A DNA stretch of 64,000 nt from Nocardia arthritidis NBRC 100137 (GTDB lineage Bacteria; Actinomycetota; Actinomycetes; Mycobacteriales; Mycobacteriaceae), in contig NZ_BDBB01000002.1 of NCBI RefSeq assembly GCF_001612765.1, positions 1-64,000 on the forward strand, read 5' to 3'. Below, piece by piece: positions 1 through 8,140 of this stretch. Numbering within the stretch: the stretch's first letter is position 1; each line of letters begins with the position of its first letter. Made by a program: the position numbers and the translations under genes. The notes beneath the pieces were generated by a model. It did no database searches. It was not told the origin of the DNA and was given only the letters and a program-made list of their open reading frames with translations.

Positions 1-240
1 CGAACCGTCGCCGCGCTGCGCCGCGCGAGCGCCCCCGCGCGGCGCGAGGAGTTGCGCGCCCTGCTCGCGCGGATCGAGGTGCCGGTGCGGATCGTCACCG
101 GTTCCGCCGATCCGCTGACGAAAGCGACCGCACGCGACTCGATCTCGATACCGGACACGGGCCACTACCCGCAGTTGACCCATCCGGCGCGGCTCGCGGC
201 CGAGATCACCCGAGTCCGCGCCGTCGGGGCGCTGAACTGA
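1..240 (+). CDS. alpha/beta hydrolase, C-terminal end only
   Basis: The reading frame is open from the first base and stops at 240, so the 5' part lies outside the window. The visible 79 residues hold the typical end of an alpha/beta hydrolase: a strand followed by GSADPL, where the Asp would be the catalytic acid, and GHYPQLTHP, where the first His would be the catalytic base. The nucleophile elbow is not in the window, so the substrate cannot be guessed. Confidence 0.8.
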   Translation, partial: RTVAALRRASAPARREELRALLARIEVPVRIVTGSADPLTKATARDSISIPDTGHYPQLTHPARLAAEITRVRAVGALN

Positions 241-374
241 TCAGGGCCCGCGCCGAAGGTCGTCTGCGCTCCCGAGGGCCGGACTGCAACGGCGGCGCCG
301 ACGCGATGGCATGCCCGAGGTCGCCTGCGTTACCGGGGCCGACAGTTCCGCCGTGCGAGCGGTCCCGCACAGCG

Positions 375-408
375 GCGGGCCCCCACACCATTCGGTGCGG
401 GGGCCCGC
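375..408. terminator. GC-rich hairpin, probable bidirectional terminator
   Basis: A 15-bp stem (gcgggcccccacacc against ggtgcgggggcccgc, one G-T pair) encloses a 4-base loop. It lies between the end of the rightward hydrolase gene and the end of the leftward 39-codon ORF, so it could end transcription from both sides. There is no clear T-tract, which is common for actinobacterial terminators. Confidence 0.7.
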
Positions 409-465
409 TCGGTCACGCCTCGGGTCGGCGTGGAACCCGGCCGATCTCCTCGACCATCACGTTGG

Positions 466-585
466 TCAGCGGCCGCCGAAGGAACCCGTCCACAGGGTGT
501 CGACAAGGCCGTGCAGTGCGGCGCCGAGCGTGTCGAAAAGACCGTTCAGAGCAGCGCTGCCGGTGTCGATGATAACGGGGATCAT
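466..585 (-). CDS. 39-residue amphipathic peptide, unknown function
   Basis: This short ORF has an unusually good start: AGGAAGAGG followed seven bases later by ATG. The product is hydrophobic and amphipathic and contains an imperfect internal duplication, LNGLFDTLGAA then LHGLVDTLWTG. It has no cleavable signal peptide and no cysteine. A strong hairpin follows about 60 bases after its stop. Size and amphipathicity recall the very small PorA/PorH-type cell-wall channel peptides of mycolata and also amphipathic bacteriocin-like peptides, but no family motif proves either. The gene starts next to a decayed MFS transporter gene and points away from it. Confidence 0.55.
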   Translation of the reverse strand: MIPVIIDTGSAALNGLFDTLGAALHGLVDTLWTGSFGGR

Positions 586-630
586 GGAAATACCTCTTCC
601 TCGAAACATTATCCAGTCGAACTGGTCGCG

Positions 631-1020
631 GGCAATTTCGCGGCGGGAGCGGCGGCGGCGCGCACACCACGGAAGACGCTGATCGTGATCGGATCGATCC
701 TGGCCGGGGCGGCGATCGCCTTGCCCGTGCTGGGCGCCTCGCCGCCGCAGGCCGTCGCCCTGATGATCGTGTGGTGACTGGCTTACGGTGGCGTCTCGGT
801 GAGCACGCAGAGCTGGGTCTTCGCCGCGTCGCCCCAGCACAGGGAAGGCGCGTCCGCTCTGTTCGCCGGAGTTTTCAATGGCGCCATCGCACTGGGGTCG
901 CTGATCGGAGGCCTGGCCGCGGACGGGATCGGCCTCGCCGCCGCCCTGTGGCTGGGTGGCGCGCTGGCCGTCGTCGCCGTGCTCGTCGCTTCGTTCGGGA
1001 CCCTCGCGCCTCGCCCGTGA
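631..1020 (+). pseudogene. MFS transporter remnant (C-terminal part, in-frame stop)
   Basis: One reading frame from about 631 to 1020 encodes the last helices of a major facilitator superfamily efflux protein, including AYGGVSVSTQSW, the segment GVFNGAIALGSLIGGL and a final hydrophobic helix. A TGA at 775-777 interrupts this frame between IVW and LAYGG, where homologues would continue. The first two thirds of the protein, roughly nine helices, are absent upstream. The gene is therefore truncated at the 5' side and also carries a nonsense codon. The start of similarity is approximate. Confidence 0.75.
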
Positions 1021-1073
1021 GCGGCGGCGAAAAGCAGCTGCGACAACCCTTTTCGGCACCTACCATCACGTTC

Positions 1074-1880
1074 ATGTCTTTGCGCGCGATTCCGGCTTCG
1101 ATGGACCCGGCGGTGGTCGGGTCCATCGATCGCGAGCTGGACCGGGTCGAGCGGGAGCACCGGGTGTCGATCCGGTTGGCGATCGAGAGCGGCAGTCGCG
1201 CTTGGGGATTCCCGTCTCCGGATTCGGACTACGACTGCCGGTTCGTCTATGTCGCGGCGCTGGAGACCTACCTGTCCCCGTGGCGCACCCGCGACGTGGT
1301 GGAGACGCCGCTCACGGATTTGCTCGACGTGAACGGCTGGGATCTGGCCAAGGCGCTGCGGCTGCTGGTGCAGGGCAACGCGGTGCTCATCGAGTGGCTG
1401 ATGTCGCCGATCGTCTATCGCGGCGACGCGGATTTCCGCCGCCGACTGCGCGCGGTGGCCGACGAGGTCGCCGACCGAGACAAGGTCGCGCGGCACTATC
1501 TGCACCTGGGCGCCAAGCAGTGGGCGCTGTTCGAGCGCACCGGATCGCTGAAGAAGGTGTTCTACGCGCTGCGGCCGGCGATGGCGCTGCGGTGGCTGCG
1601 CGAGCATCCCGCGGCGGCGGTGGCGCCGATGCATCTGCCGACATTGTTGCGGCAGTGCGAGCTGCCTGCCGAGCTGACGGCGGCGGTGTCCGAGCTGACC
1701 GACCTGAAGTCGCGGACCAGGGAGATGGGCAGCGGGTCGGTGCCCGCGCCGATCACCGGATTCATCGCCGCCGAATTCTCCTGCGCCGCCGAAGTGTTCC
1801 GCAGGTCCGAGGGCCGCGACCGCACGCGGGCCCGCGCCATCACCGCGGAGTTCTTCCGCTCCGAGGCGCTGGCGGGCTGA
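1074..1880 (+). CDS. Pol-beta-type nucleotidyltransferase, YcgL/RlaP family
   Basis: The 268-residue protein carries the minimal nucleotidyltransferase signature near residues 38-58: ESGSRAWG followed by SPDSDYDCRF, with the two acidic metal ligands in SDYD. The helical C-terminal part contains the conserved KQW and LK-x-YALRPAMALRWL segment of the YcgL/RlaP (DUF4269-unrelated, PF10127-type) group. These enzymes are thought to transfer nucleotides to an unidentified, possibly RNA, acceptor. The ATG at 1074 is preferred over the in-frame ATG at 1101 because the N-terminal residues look normal, although neither has a strong ribosome binding site. It stands alone between the MFS remnant and a convergent regulator. 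Confidence 0.8.
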   Translation: MSLRAIPASMDPAVVGSIDRELDRVEREHRVSIRLAIESGSRAWGFPSPDSDYDCRFVYVAALETYLSPWRTRDVVETPLTDLLDVNGWDLAKALRLLVQGNAVLIEWLMSPIVYRGDADFRRRLRAVADEVADRDKVARHYLHLGAKQWALFERTGSLKKVFYALRPAMALRWLREHPAAAVAPMHLPTLLRQCELPAELTAAVSELTDLKSRTREMGSGSVPAPITGFIAAEFSCAAEVFRRSEGRDRTRARAITAEFFRSEALAG

Positions 1881-1891
1881 GCGGAAGAGGT

Positions 1892-2440
1892 CTACGAGGC
1901 GGCTTTCCGCTCATCGGCTCCGCTCGACTCGGCGACCGCGTCGGCGTATGCCTGGGCGAGTCGTTGCGTCGCGGTCGGACGATCGGGGTCCGGGCGCGGG
2001 ATGCCGAGGTGGCTCTCTCGTAGCTCGTCCATGAAGTCCGCCCACAGCCGCGGACCGCCCGCCTCGAGCAGTTCGGCCCGCACCCGAAGAGTCCGCGTGG
2101 TCGGGCGGTGCTGCAACCCCCACGCGCCGAGCTGCGCCATGATCGGCACCAATTGGATGGCCGGTTCGGTGAGCCGGTACTCGGCTTTCTGACCGGGCCG
2201 GGTGTCCGCGCGACTGAGCAGGCCCGCCGCCACCAGGCGCTTGAGCCGATCGGACAGGATGTTGGAGGCGATGCCCTCCTCCGATCCGGCAAGCAGCTCG
2301 CGGAAGTGCCGCCGGTCGCCGAACATCACGTCGCGCAGCACGAGCAGCGTCCACCGATCGCCGATCACCTCGATCGTCGCGTTGATCGGGCACCCCGAAC
2401 GTCCGTCCTCGCGCACCCGGCGCTCCTCTCGGTTCGACAA
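1892..2440 (-). CDS. HxlR-family winged-helix transcriptional regulator
   Basis: The 182-residue protein opens with the HxlR signature: a conserved Cys in SGCPINATIEVIGDRWTLLVLRD, then FRELL and ISxxxLSDRLKRLVAAGLLSR, the recognition helix region, followed by a beta-wing. The single conserved cysteine near residue 17 is the redox or electrophile sensor in several family members. It is divergent from a RibD-type reductase gene with only 74 bp between the starts, so control of that gene and of itself is the likely role. The C-terminal 60 residues are longer than in minimal HxlR proteins. Confidence 0.9.
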   Translation of the reverse strand: MSNREERRVREDGRSGCPINATIEVIGDRWTLLVLRDVMFGDRRHFRELLAGSEEGIASNILSDRLKRLVAAGLLSRADTRPGQKAEYRLTEPAIQLVPIMAQLGAWGLQHRPTTRTLRVRAELLEAGGPRLWADFMDELRESHLGIPRPDPDRPTATQRLAQAYADAVAESSGADERKAAS

Positions 2441-2514
2441 CTACTGCTTGCAATATACAACCGGTAAGCCGTACGCTGCACCCAACCAGTTGCGAATTGC
2501 AATCACTTAGTGGA
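2441..2514. promoter_or_regulatory. divergent promoter/operator between hxlR-like and reductase genes
   Basis: This spacer is much more A+T-rich than its surroundings. It contains two related motifs, TTGCAATATACAA and the inverted repeat TTGCGAATTGCAA, about 35 bp apart, which are plausible half of a dimer-binding array for the HxlR protein. Assignment is by position and symmetry only. Confidence 0.5.
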
Positions 2515-3165
2515 ATGAGCGAACCGATGCCCAAGCTGCGCGTACACAACCTCGCGATCTCACTGGACGGCTACGTCGCCGGGCCGAACCAGGGGCCGGA
2601 CCACCCCCTGGGCGAAGGTGGCATGCGACTGCACGAGTGGGTCTTCGCGACGCCCTACTTCACCCCGGAGGCGACCGACGAACCGGGCGTCGACGACGAC
2701 TTCCTGGCCGCGGGCGATCGCGGCATCGGCGCGACCATCATGGGCCGCAATATGTTCGGCCCGATCCGCGGCGAATGGCCGGACCACGAATGGAAGGGCT
2801 GGTGGGGTGACAATCCGCCGTACCACCACGATGTCTTCGTGCTGACACACCACCCGCGCCCGTCGTTCCCGATGGACGGCGGCACGACGTTCCACTTCGT
2901 GGACGACACGCCCGAAGCCGTGCTGGGCCGGGCGTTCGAAGCGGCGAACGGCCAGGATGTGCGCCTGGGCGGCGGCGCTGCCACGGTACGCGAGTACCTG
3001 CGCGCGGGCCTGGTCGACGAGCTGCACCTGGCCGTCGTTCCGATCCTGCTCGGGTCGGGCGAGCGCCTCTACGACGGGCTCGCCGCGCTGCCGGGCTACG
3101 AAGTCGCGACGGTAGCGCACTCCCCCGCCGTCACCCATGTCACCTTCACCCGCTCCGCAGCGTGA
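2515..3165 (+). CDS. RibD C-terminal/dihydrofolate reductase-like protein
   Basis: The 216-residue product has the fold signature of the RibD C-terminal/DHFR-like family: LAISLDGYVAGPNQ at the N-terminus, IMGRNMFGPIRGEWPD, a VLTHHPR strand, the nucleotide-loop-like segment DVRLGGGAATVREYLRAGLVDELHLAVVPILLGSGERL, and a final VTHVTFTR strand. Such stand-alone members are NADPH-dependent reductases of uncertain substrate, often next to MarR/HxlR regulators as here. ATG 2515 is chosen over ATG 2527 because it is nearer a GGA-rich stretch; the choice changes four residues. Confidence 0.85.
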   Translation: MSEPMPKLRVHNLAISLDGYVAGPNQGPDHPLGEGGMRLHEWVFATPYFTPEATDEPGVDDDFLAAGDRGIGATIMGRNMFGPIRGEWPDHEWKGWWGDNPPYHHDVFVLTHHPRPSFPMDGGTTFHFVDDTPEAVLGRAFEAANGQDVRLGGGAATVREYLRAGLVDELHLAVVPILLGSGERLYDGLAALPGYEVATVAHSPAVTHVTFTRSAA

Positions 3166-3183
3166 AAACGTCCTGAACAGGGG

Positions 3184-3217
3184 AAAGGCCCCGCACCCAT
3201 CCCGGTGCGGGGCCTTT
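3184..3217. terminator. bidirectional terminator hairpin
   Basis: A perfect 14-bp stem, aaaggccccgcacc with ggtgcggggccttt, encloses a 6-base loop. The A and T runs at its two sides give a T-tract in both directions. It separates the convergent reductase gene and cspA. Confidence 0.9.
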
Positions 3218-3234
3218 CGAAGCTAAAGTCGCGA

Positions 3235-3438
3235 TCAGAGAACGCGGACGTCCTGGGCCTGCGGACCCTTCTGTCCCTGGCCGATCTCGAACTCCACGCG
3301 CTGCCCCTCATCGAGGGACCGGAAACCCGAGCCGCTCACAGCCGAGTAATGCACGAAGACGTCGGGCCCCCCGCCGTCCTGTGCGATGAAGCCGAAGCCC
3401 TTCTCGCTGTTGAACCACTTCACAATGCCTTGAGCCAT
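3235..3438 (-). CDS. cspA: cold shock protein CspA
   Basis: The 67-residue protein is a single cold-shock domain with both nucleic-acid-binding motifs, RNP1 as KGFGFI and RNP2 as VFVHY, and it ends in a typical QAQDVRVL strand. Length and sequence match the mycobacterial CspA type. The frame stays open 23 codons upstream, but the start MAQGIVKWF preceded by AGAAAG is the family norm. It acts as an RNA chaperone in the cytoplasm. The approximately 460 bp upstream contain no gene and may include a long 5' leader, common for csp genes. Confidence 0.95.
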   Translation of the reverse strand: MAQGIVKWFNSEKGFGFIAQDGGGPDVFVHYSAVSGSGFRSLDEGQRVEFEIGQGQKGPQAQDVRVL

Positions 3439-3904
3439 TTCATACTTTCTGTAGACGAGCCAGGAGGTGTTATGAGATGCCCTGGCCTCGTAGATCAACG
3501 ATGCCATGATCCGATGAATTCCTCACGTTCCGCACCACCAACTGTGAGCTAACGCTCACGACGACGCTCGGCTCCGTCGTGCGCGACGCTCGCTCAGGGG
3601 GCTGGGTCTGTCACCTCCCACGGTCGGTCGGGTCCCGGTCCGTGCGATTTCGCCGGGCCCATCAGGCGGATACCCGCACTTTGCCTCGAATAACGTCCGC
3701 CGACGCCCCCAGTCGAGCGCACCCGACCCGGAGGCGCAACCGCGCCCGGCATCATGGGACTCCTTCTTCGACGCGGCTCGGCACCGATGCACATTCGCTA
3801 CCAGTTGTGTTGTGCCCCAACTGATTTCAGTGTAACCGCTCGCGGACTACCACAAGTCAGCCTAAGTCCGGGGGGCACTGGGCGCACCGTTCTTTAAGTT
3901 CTGT
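3439..3904. other. intergenic region, no gene recognised
   Basis: This 466-bp stretch lies between the start of cspA and the end of iolD. Its short open frames have no plausible start signals or recognisable products. It probably holds the cspA promoter and leader; no clear terminator hairpin for the iol operon was found. Confidence 0.6.
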
Positions 3905-5746
3905 TCACGGCCGGAGGTAGCGCACCTGGCGCGGTTTCGTCTCCTCGTATGCGGCGCGGCCGGGCAAATGTTCCGGCACTCCGACCTCCCACCAGGCGCC
4001 CGCGTCGGTCCACGCCGACGGCTGCGTCCGCACGACGAGCACCGCCGGACGCCGCTCGGTTCTCGCCGCCGCCCGCGCCCGCGGGTAGGCGGCACGGAAT
4101 TCGCTCAAGCAGGAGGCAGTGAAAACCGAACATCCCAGCGCGGCGGCGTGGGCGGCGAAATCGACGCGGGGCGGATCTTCGCGCGTGGTGTGGCAATCGG
4201 CGTAGAAATTGTTGAACGGCTCGCCGCCTTGCCCCTCTTGCAGCCGCGCGATCACGGCGTACCCGTCGTTGTCGCAGACCACGGCGACGAACGGATGCCC
4301 GGCGAACGCCGCGGAGAACAACTCCGAGTTCAGCATCAGATACGAGCCGTCGCCGAGCAGGGTCGTCACCACGCCTTCGTCCCGTGCCATGGCCGCGCCC
4401 CACGCGCCCGCGAGCTCGTAGCCCATGCAGGAGAAGCCGTACTCCACGTCCATGGTCGGTGCGCCGCCGGTCGCCCGCCAGCCGCCGACGAGTTCACCGG
4501 GCAAGCCGCCGGAGGCCGTCATCACGTAATCGCTCGGCTCGCTCAGGTCGTTCACGGCGCCCACCACCTGGGCATAGCTCGGCGCGCCGGGGGTCGGTAC
4601 GCGCAATTCGTCGATGCGCGCGTCCCAAGAGCCGCGCAGTTCCGCGGCTCGCCCGGTCCAGTCGGGGTCGGCCCGCCACTGCCCCACCTGCCCGGCCAGC
4701 TCGCGCACGGTCGCCTCGGCGTCGCCGACCACCGCGCGGGCACCGTGCTTGACCGCGTCGAAGCGTGCCACGTTGACCGTGACCAGGCGAACCTCCGGCG
4801 CGAAGACCGTCCAGGACGCGGTGGTGAAGTCCTGTAGCCGGGTCCCGACCGCGAGAATCAGGTCGGCTTCGGCGGCCATCGCGTTCGCCGACGCCGAGCC
4901 GGTGATGCCGAGCGGTCCCGCGAACAGCGGATGCTCGTGCGGCACGAGGGTGCGGCCCGCAGTTGTCTCCACGACCGGAAGGCCGTGACGCTCGGCGAAT
5001 TCGAGCACGGTGGGGCCCGCGCCCGAATAACGGACGCCGCCACCGAGCACCAGCAGCGGACGACGGGCCGCGCGCAGTGCGGCCACGGCATCGGCGAGCG
5101 CTCGCCGATCGGGGCGCGGCCGCGTGAGACGGTGCACCACCGGCTCGAAGAGCGCGTCGGGGAAGTCGTAGCTCTCGGCCTGGACGTCCTGCGGGAGCGC
5201 GAGGACGACCGGACCGGCATCGGCCGGATCGGTGAGCACGCCGACCGCCTGCGGCAGGGTCGAGATCAGCTGCTCCGGGCGGGTGATGCGGTCGAAGTAC
5301 CTGCTCACCGGCCGGAACGCGTCGTTCACCGTGACGGTCGGGTCGCCGAAGTGCTCGACCTGCTGCAAGACCGGATCCGGCGCGCGCCCGGTGAAGGTGT
5401 CGCCGGGCAGCAGCAGCAACGGCAGCCGATTCGCGTGCGCGACGCCCGCCGCCGTCATCATGTTGAGCGCGCCGGGACCGATCGACGAGGTCACGACGCC
5501 CACCTGACGCCGGTGGGCGGCCTTCGCGTAGCCGACGGCCGCGAGCGCCATCCCCTCTTCGGTGTGCCCGCGCCAGACCGGGAGTTCGGCGCGCCGCTCG
5601 TGCAGCGCGGTGCCGAGGCCGAGCACGTTGCCGTGGCCGAAGATCGCGAACGCGGCGGGAAACAGCGGCGCCTCGCGGCCGTCGAGCGTCTCGGAGCGCT
5701 GGGCGATCAGCCAGGTCACCAGCGCCTGCGCCGTGGTCAGTCGCAT
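3905..5746 (-). CDS. iolD: 3D-(3,5/4)-trihydroxycyclohexane-1,2-dione hydrolase
   Basis: The 613-residue protein is a thiamine diphosphate enzyme with the three acetolactate-synthase-like domains. The activating glutamate sits in RGHTEEGMALAA (residues about 60-71), and the metal/TPP motif GDGSYLMLNSE with DNDGYAVI is in the last third. The phrase EPFNNFYADC and the overall length fit IolD, which opens the ring of diketo-inositol to 5-deoxyglucuronate. The start ATG at 5746 lies inside the end of iolB (10-bp overlap), so the two are translationally coupled. It is the last gene of the leftward iol operon. Confidence 0.93.
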   Translation of the reverse strand: MRLTTAQALVTWLIAQRSETLDGREAPLFPAAFAIFGHGNVLGLGTALHERRAELPVWRGHTEEGMALAAVGYAKAAHRRQVGVVTSSIGPGALNMMTAAGVAHANRLPLLLLPGDTFTGRAPDPVLQQVEHFGDPTVTVNDAFRPVSRYFDRITRPEQLISTLPQAVGVLTDPADAGPVVLALPQDVQAESYDFPDALFEPVVHRLTRPRPDRRALADAVAALRAARRPLLVLGGGVRYSGAGPTVLEFAERHGLPVVETTAGRTLVPHEHPLFAGPLGITGSASANAMAAEADLILAVGTRLQDFTTASWTVFAPEVRLVTVNVARFDAVKHGARAVVGDAEATVRELAGQVGQWRADPDWTGRAAELRGSWDARIDELRVPTPGAPSYAQVVGAVNDLSEPSDYVMTASGGLPGELVGGWRATGGAPTMDVEYGFSCMGYELAGAWGAAMARDEGVVTTLLGDGSYLMLNSELFSAAFAGHPFVAVVCDNDGYAVIARLQEGQGGEPFNNFYADCHTTREDPPRVDFAAHAAALGCSVFTASCLSEFRAAYPRARAAARTERRPAVLVVRTQPSAWTDAGAWWEVGVPEHLPGRAAYEETKPRQVRYLRP

Positions 5747-6633
5747 CCCGTCCGTCCTTCGTGTGAGGTGACCGGGCAGCGCGGATCGAGGGGCTCGGCG
5801 TCCCAGCGCGCCCGCACCCAGCTGTGGGCGGGGTCGTCGCAGAACGCCATCGATCGCTCCGGCGCGGGACCGGCCAATACGTTGAGGTAGTACATGGGGT
5901 ACCCGGGCGCCGCGATGCACGGCCCGTGATAGCCGCGCGGGATCAGGAAGACGTCACCGTCACCGACCGCCACGTTCTCGTCCACCGTGCCGTCGGCCGT
6001 GTAGGTGCGGTGCAGGCCGAATCCCTCGCGCGATGGCGTGACGCCGTCCCGTCCGGCGATGCGGAAGTAGTAGATCTCCTCGTTGACGACTTCGCAGGCA
6101 CCGGCCTCGTCGTGCTTGTGCGGCGGGTAGGACGACCAGTTGCCGTCCGGGGTGATCAGTTCGCAGGCATTGAGCTTGTCCGCGTGCTCCCACACGCCGG
6201 GTATCCCGAAGTTGGTGACCTGGCGCGTCGCGCGTCCAGCCCCGCGGACTTCGACCGGCACCTGCTCGGCGGGGCCGTATCGCGGCTCCAGCCGTTTCGT
6301 GCAACGGGCCATCGGAAGCGCCACCTCCAGGTCGACACCCTCGGCCGCCAGCCGCACCTCGGCGTCTCGCGGGACGTAGGCGAAATCCGTGACCCGGGTG
6401 AAGACCGAATCCCGCCCGGCCAGCCTGAAGATCGCGCCGTCCACGCGCACCGTGCACGCTCCGGCCAAAGGCAGGACGAACGCCTCCGACTCACCCGTTC
6501 GAATGATCCGCGATTCGCCCGCGCCGATGCGCAGCACCCTTAGGCCCGCGTAGGTCCATCCGGCGTCCTCGGGAGTCAGCAGGATCGGGTCACCGTCATG
6601 GCGCAATGTTCCTTCGGGACGATGCAGGGTCAT
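5737..6633 (-). CDS. iolB: 5-deoxy-glucuronate isomerase
   Basis: The 298-residue cupin protein matches IolB: YPPHKHDE supplies metal-binding His and Glu residues, followed by EEIYYFRI, and the final barrel contains IPRGYHGPC and MYYLNVLAG. It converts 5-deoxyglucuronate to 2-deoxy-5-keto-gluconate. The ATG at 6633 follows AGGAGGTGTG, a strong ribosome binding site. The upstream gap of 240 bp to the aldolase gene holds no recognisable gene, so an internal promoter is possible. Confidence 0.93.
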   Translation of the reverse strand: MTLHRPEGTLRHDGDPILLTPEDAGWTYAGLRVLRIGAGESRIIRTGESEAFVLPLAGACTVRVDGAIFRLAGRDSVFTRVTDFAYVPRDAEVRLAAEGVDLEVALPMARCTKRLEPRYGPAEQVPVEVRGAGRATRQVTNFGIPGVWEHADKLNACELITPDGNWSSYPPHKHDEAGACEVVNEEIYYFRIAGRDGVTPSREGFGLHRTYTADGTVDENVAVGDGDVFLIPRGYHGPCIAAPGYPMYYLNVLAGPAPERSMAFCDDPAHSWVRARWDAEPLDPRCPVTSHEGRTGCD

Positions 6634-6873
6634 CACACCTCCTCGATACAGATTTCCGGATACCTTCGATCCGATCGCTCCGTCGGCGGACAATTCGACC
6701 GCTGTGCGCGCGGAAGGCGACCACCAGAGCGGCAGCGGCGTTGCCGAGGTGGCAGGGGACCCGTATCGCGAACGGCGGCGGACACGGTGTGTCCGGCTTC
6801 GTCGACAAGCGAGCGCCACTTGTCGCTCGCGGCGATGCCGGCGCCCAGACGTACCCGACGGGGTTGCCGCGCT

Positions 6874-7767
6874 TCATCGGGTTTCCTTCAACAGGCGGGC
6901 GGCGCTCTCGACCGCCCGGGCGACATCGCCGTCCGGCGGATACAGCAGGGTGCGACCGACGACGAGACCGCGAACCACGTCGTGGCCGAGCGCCCCGCCC
7001 CACAGCGCGCGATCCACCGCCGAGTCGCCGGACGGCGCACCGCCCAGCACGAGAACCGGCAGCGTGGTGGCATCCAGCACTGAGATGTCTTGTGGGGCAG
7101 GGATCTTCAGCCAGGTATAGGCCGAGGTGACGCCGAGCCCCGAGGCCACCGTGATCGCCCGCGACAGCGAGACCGCGTCCTTGCTCATCACCAGCGCACC
7201 GGATTCGTCCCGGTGGTACGGCAACGGCTCGACCATCGCCATGAGCCGGTGCGCCGCCAGTTCCGAGACCGCTCGCGCGCAGGCTTGCAGGGTCGGGACG
7301 GTGCCCGCGTCGGAATCGACCAGGCGCAGCAGCATCTTGCCGCCGTCGAGCCGGAACCGCGCCAGAGAGTCCGCGTCGTATCCGGTGAAGCGGTCATCGA
7401 TCTCCCACTCCGCGCCCGCCAGCCCGCCCCGGTTCATCGACCCGATCACGACCTTGTCGTCCAGCGCGTCCAGCAGCAGCAATTCCTCTACCACGTCCGG
7501 CGAGCCGAGCACACCGTCGACGTCCGGGTCGGCCAGCGCGATCAGCAGCCGTTCCAGCAACGCGCGCCGATCCGCCATGGCCGTGCGGTCCGCACCGACA
7601 CCGAGCGCACCACGAGCGGGGTGATCCGCGGCGACCAGGAACAAGGTCTGCTTGCCCGCCAACAGGTCGGCGCGGCGCACCCGTTTCGCGTAGGCCCGCT
7701 CGACCGCGGCGGAGTCCGTCGCCCGTACGTGCAGCAGCTCGCGCCAGCGTTCGTCGGTCAGATGCAC
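6874..7767 (-). CDS. Cgl0158-type (beta/alpha)8 aldolase of inositol catabolism
   Basis: The 297-residue protein belongs to the DeoC/LacD-like aldolase group found in actinobacterial inositol clusters. Recognisable parts are FLVAADHPARGALG, VIGSMNRGGLAG, GGKMLLRL with the likely Schiff-base lysine, YTWLKIPAP and PVLVLGGAPSGD. By context it should split 2-deoxy-5-keto-gluconate-6-phosphate into DHAP and malonate semialdehyde, doing the IolJ job with a different family. The GTG start at 7767 is set by GGAGG eight bases upstream. Between it and iolC lies a 36-bp tandem repeat. Confidence 0.82.
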   Translation of the reverse strand: MHLTDERWRELLHVRATDSAAVERAYAKRVRRADLLAGKQTLFLVAADHPARGALGVGADRTAMADRRALLERLLIALADPDVDGVLGSPDVVEELLLLDALDDKVVIGSMNRGGLAGAEWEIDDRFTGYDADSLARFRLDGGKMLLRLVDSDAGTVPTLQACARAVSELAAHRLMAMVEPLPYHRDESGALVMSKDAVSLSRAITVASGLGVTSAYTWLKIPAPQDISVLDATTLPVLVLGGAPSGDSAVDRALWGGALGHDVVRGLVVGRTLLYPPDGDVARAVESAARLLKETR

Positions 7768-7800
7768 GCAGGCACCTCCGTTCCACGCTCATGGCTCGGC

Positions 7801-8140
7801 CGCACAACGGTTCTTCCCCTCCGTACCGGGTCCAGCGCAGCGACTCCCCCAGACCGCACCCGGTGCGGCAGCACCACGACTCCTTCGGCCCGCGCCCGGT
7901 TCGTCTGAACCACGGCTCCTCTCCGCCCAGCTGCGCCACGACAGTTCATCGAGTTCCGCCCCGACTCGACCACACGGCAACTCCTCCGGTTCCGCGCCGA
8001 CCCAGCTGAATGGCGCCTCCTCCAGCGCCGCGCCGGCTCTGCGACATCGCAGCTCCTCGACTTCTGCGCCGATTGAGCCGCACGGCACTTCCTCGAGGCC
8101 CGCGCCGATTCAGCCGCACAGCAGTTCCTCGATCTCAGCG
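7801..8140 (-). repeat. degenerate 36-bp tandem repeat continuing from the 3' end of iolC
   Basis: About nine imperfect units of 29-38 bp, mostly 36, run from the last codons of iolC almost to the next gene. On the minus strand each unit has a CGGCGCGG-like block followed by a GAGGAACTGCCGTGC-like block. The first unit is the iolC tail itself, encoding AEIEELLCG. The five units next to iolC stay in the iolC frame beyond its TGA and encode variants of GAEVEELRC, including AALEEAPF and AEPEELPCG. Units farther away are more diverged. This looks like expansion of the iolC 3' end. Confidence 0.8.

Noticed and set aside
3556..3824. Short open frames upstream of cspA
   Set aside because: They lack ribosome binding sites and recognisable products, and the region fits a promoter and leader.
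7789..8088. Separate 99-codon gene within the iolC-aldolase gap
   Set aside because: It is composed only of the degenerate repeat, its GTG has the SD-like GAGGA directly abutting the start, and it lies in the same frame as iolC; better treated as a repeat tract.
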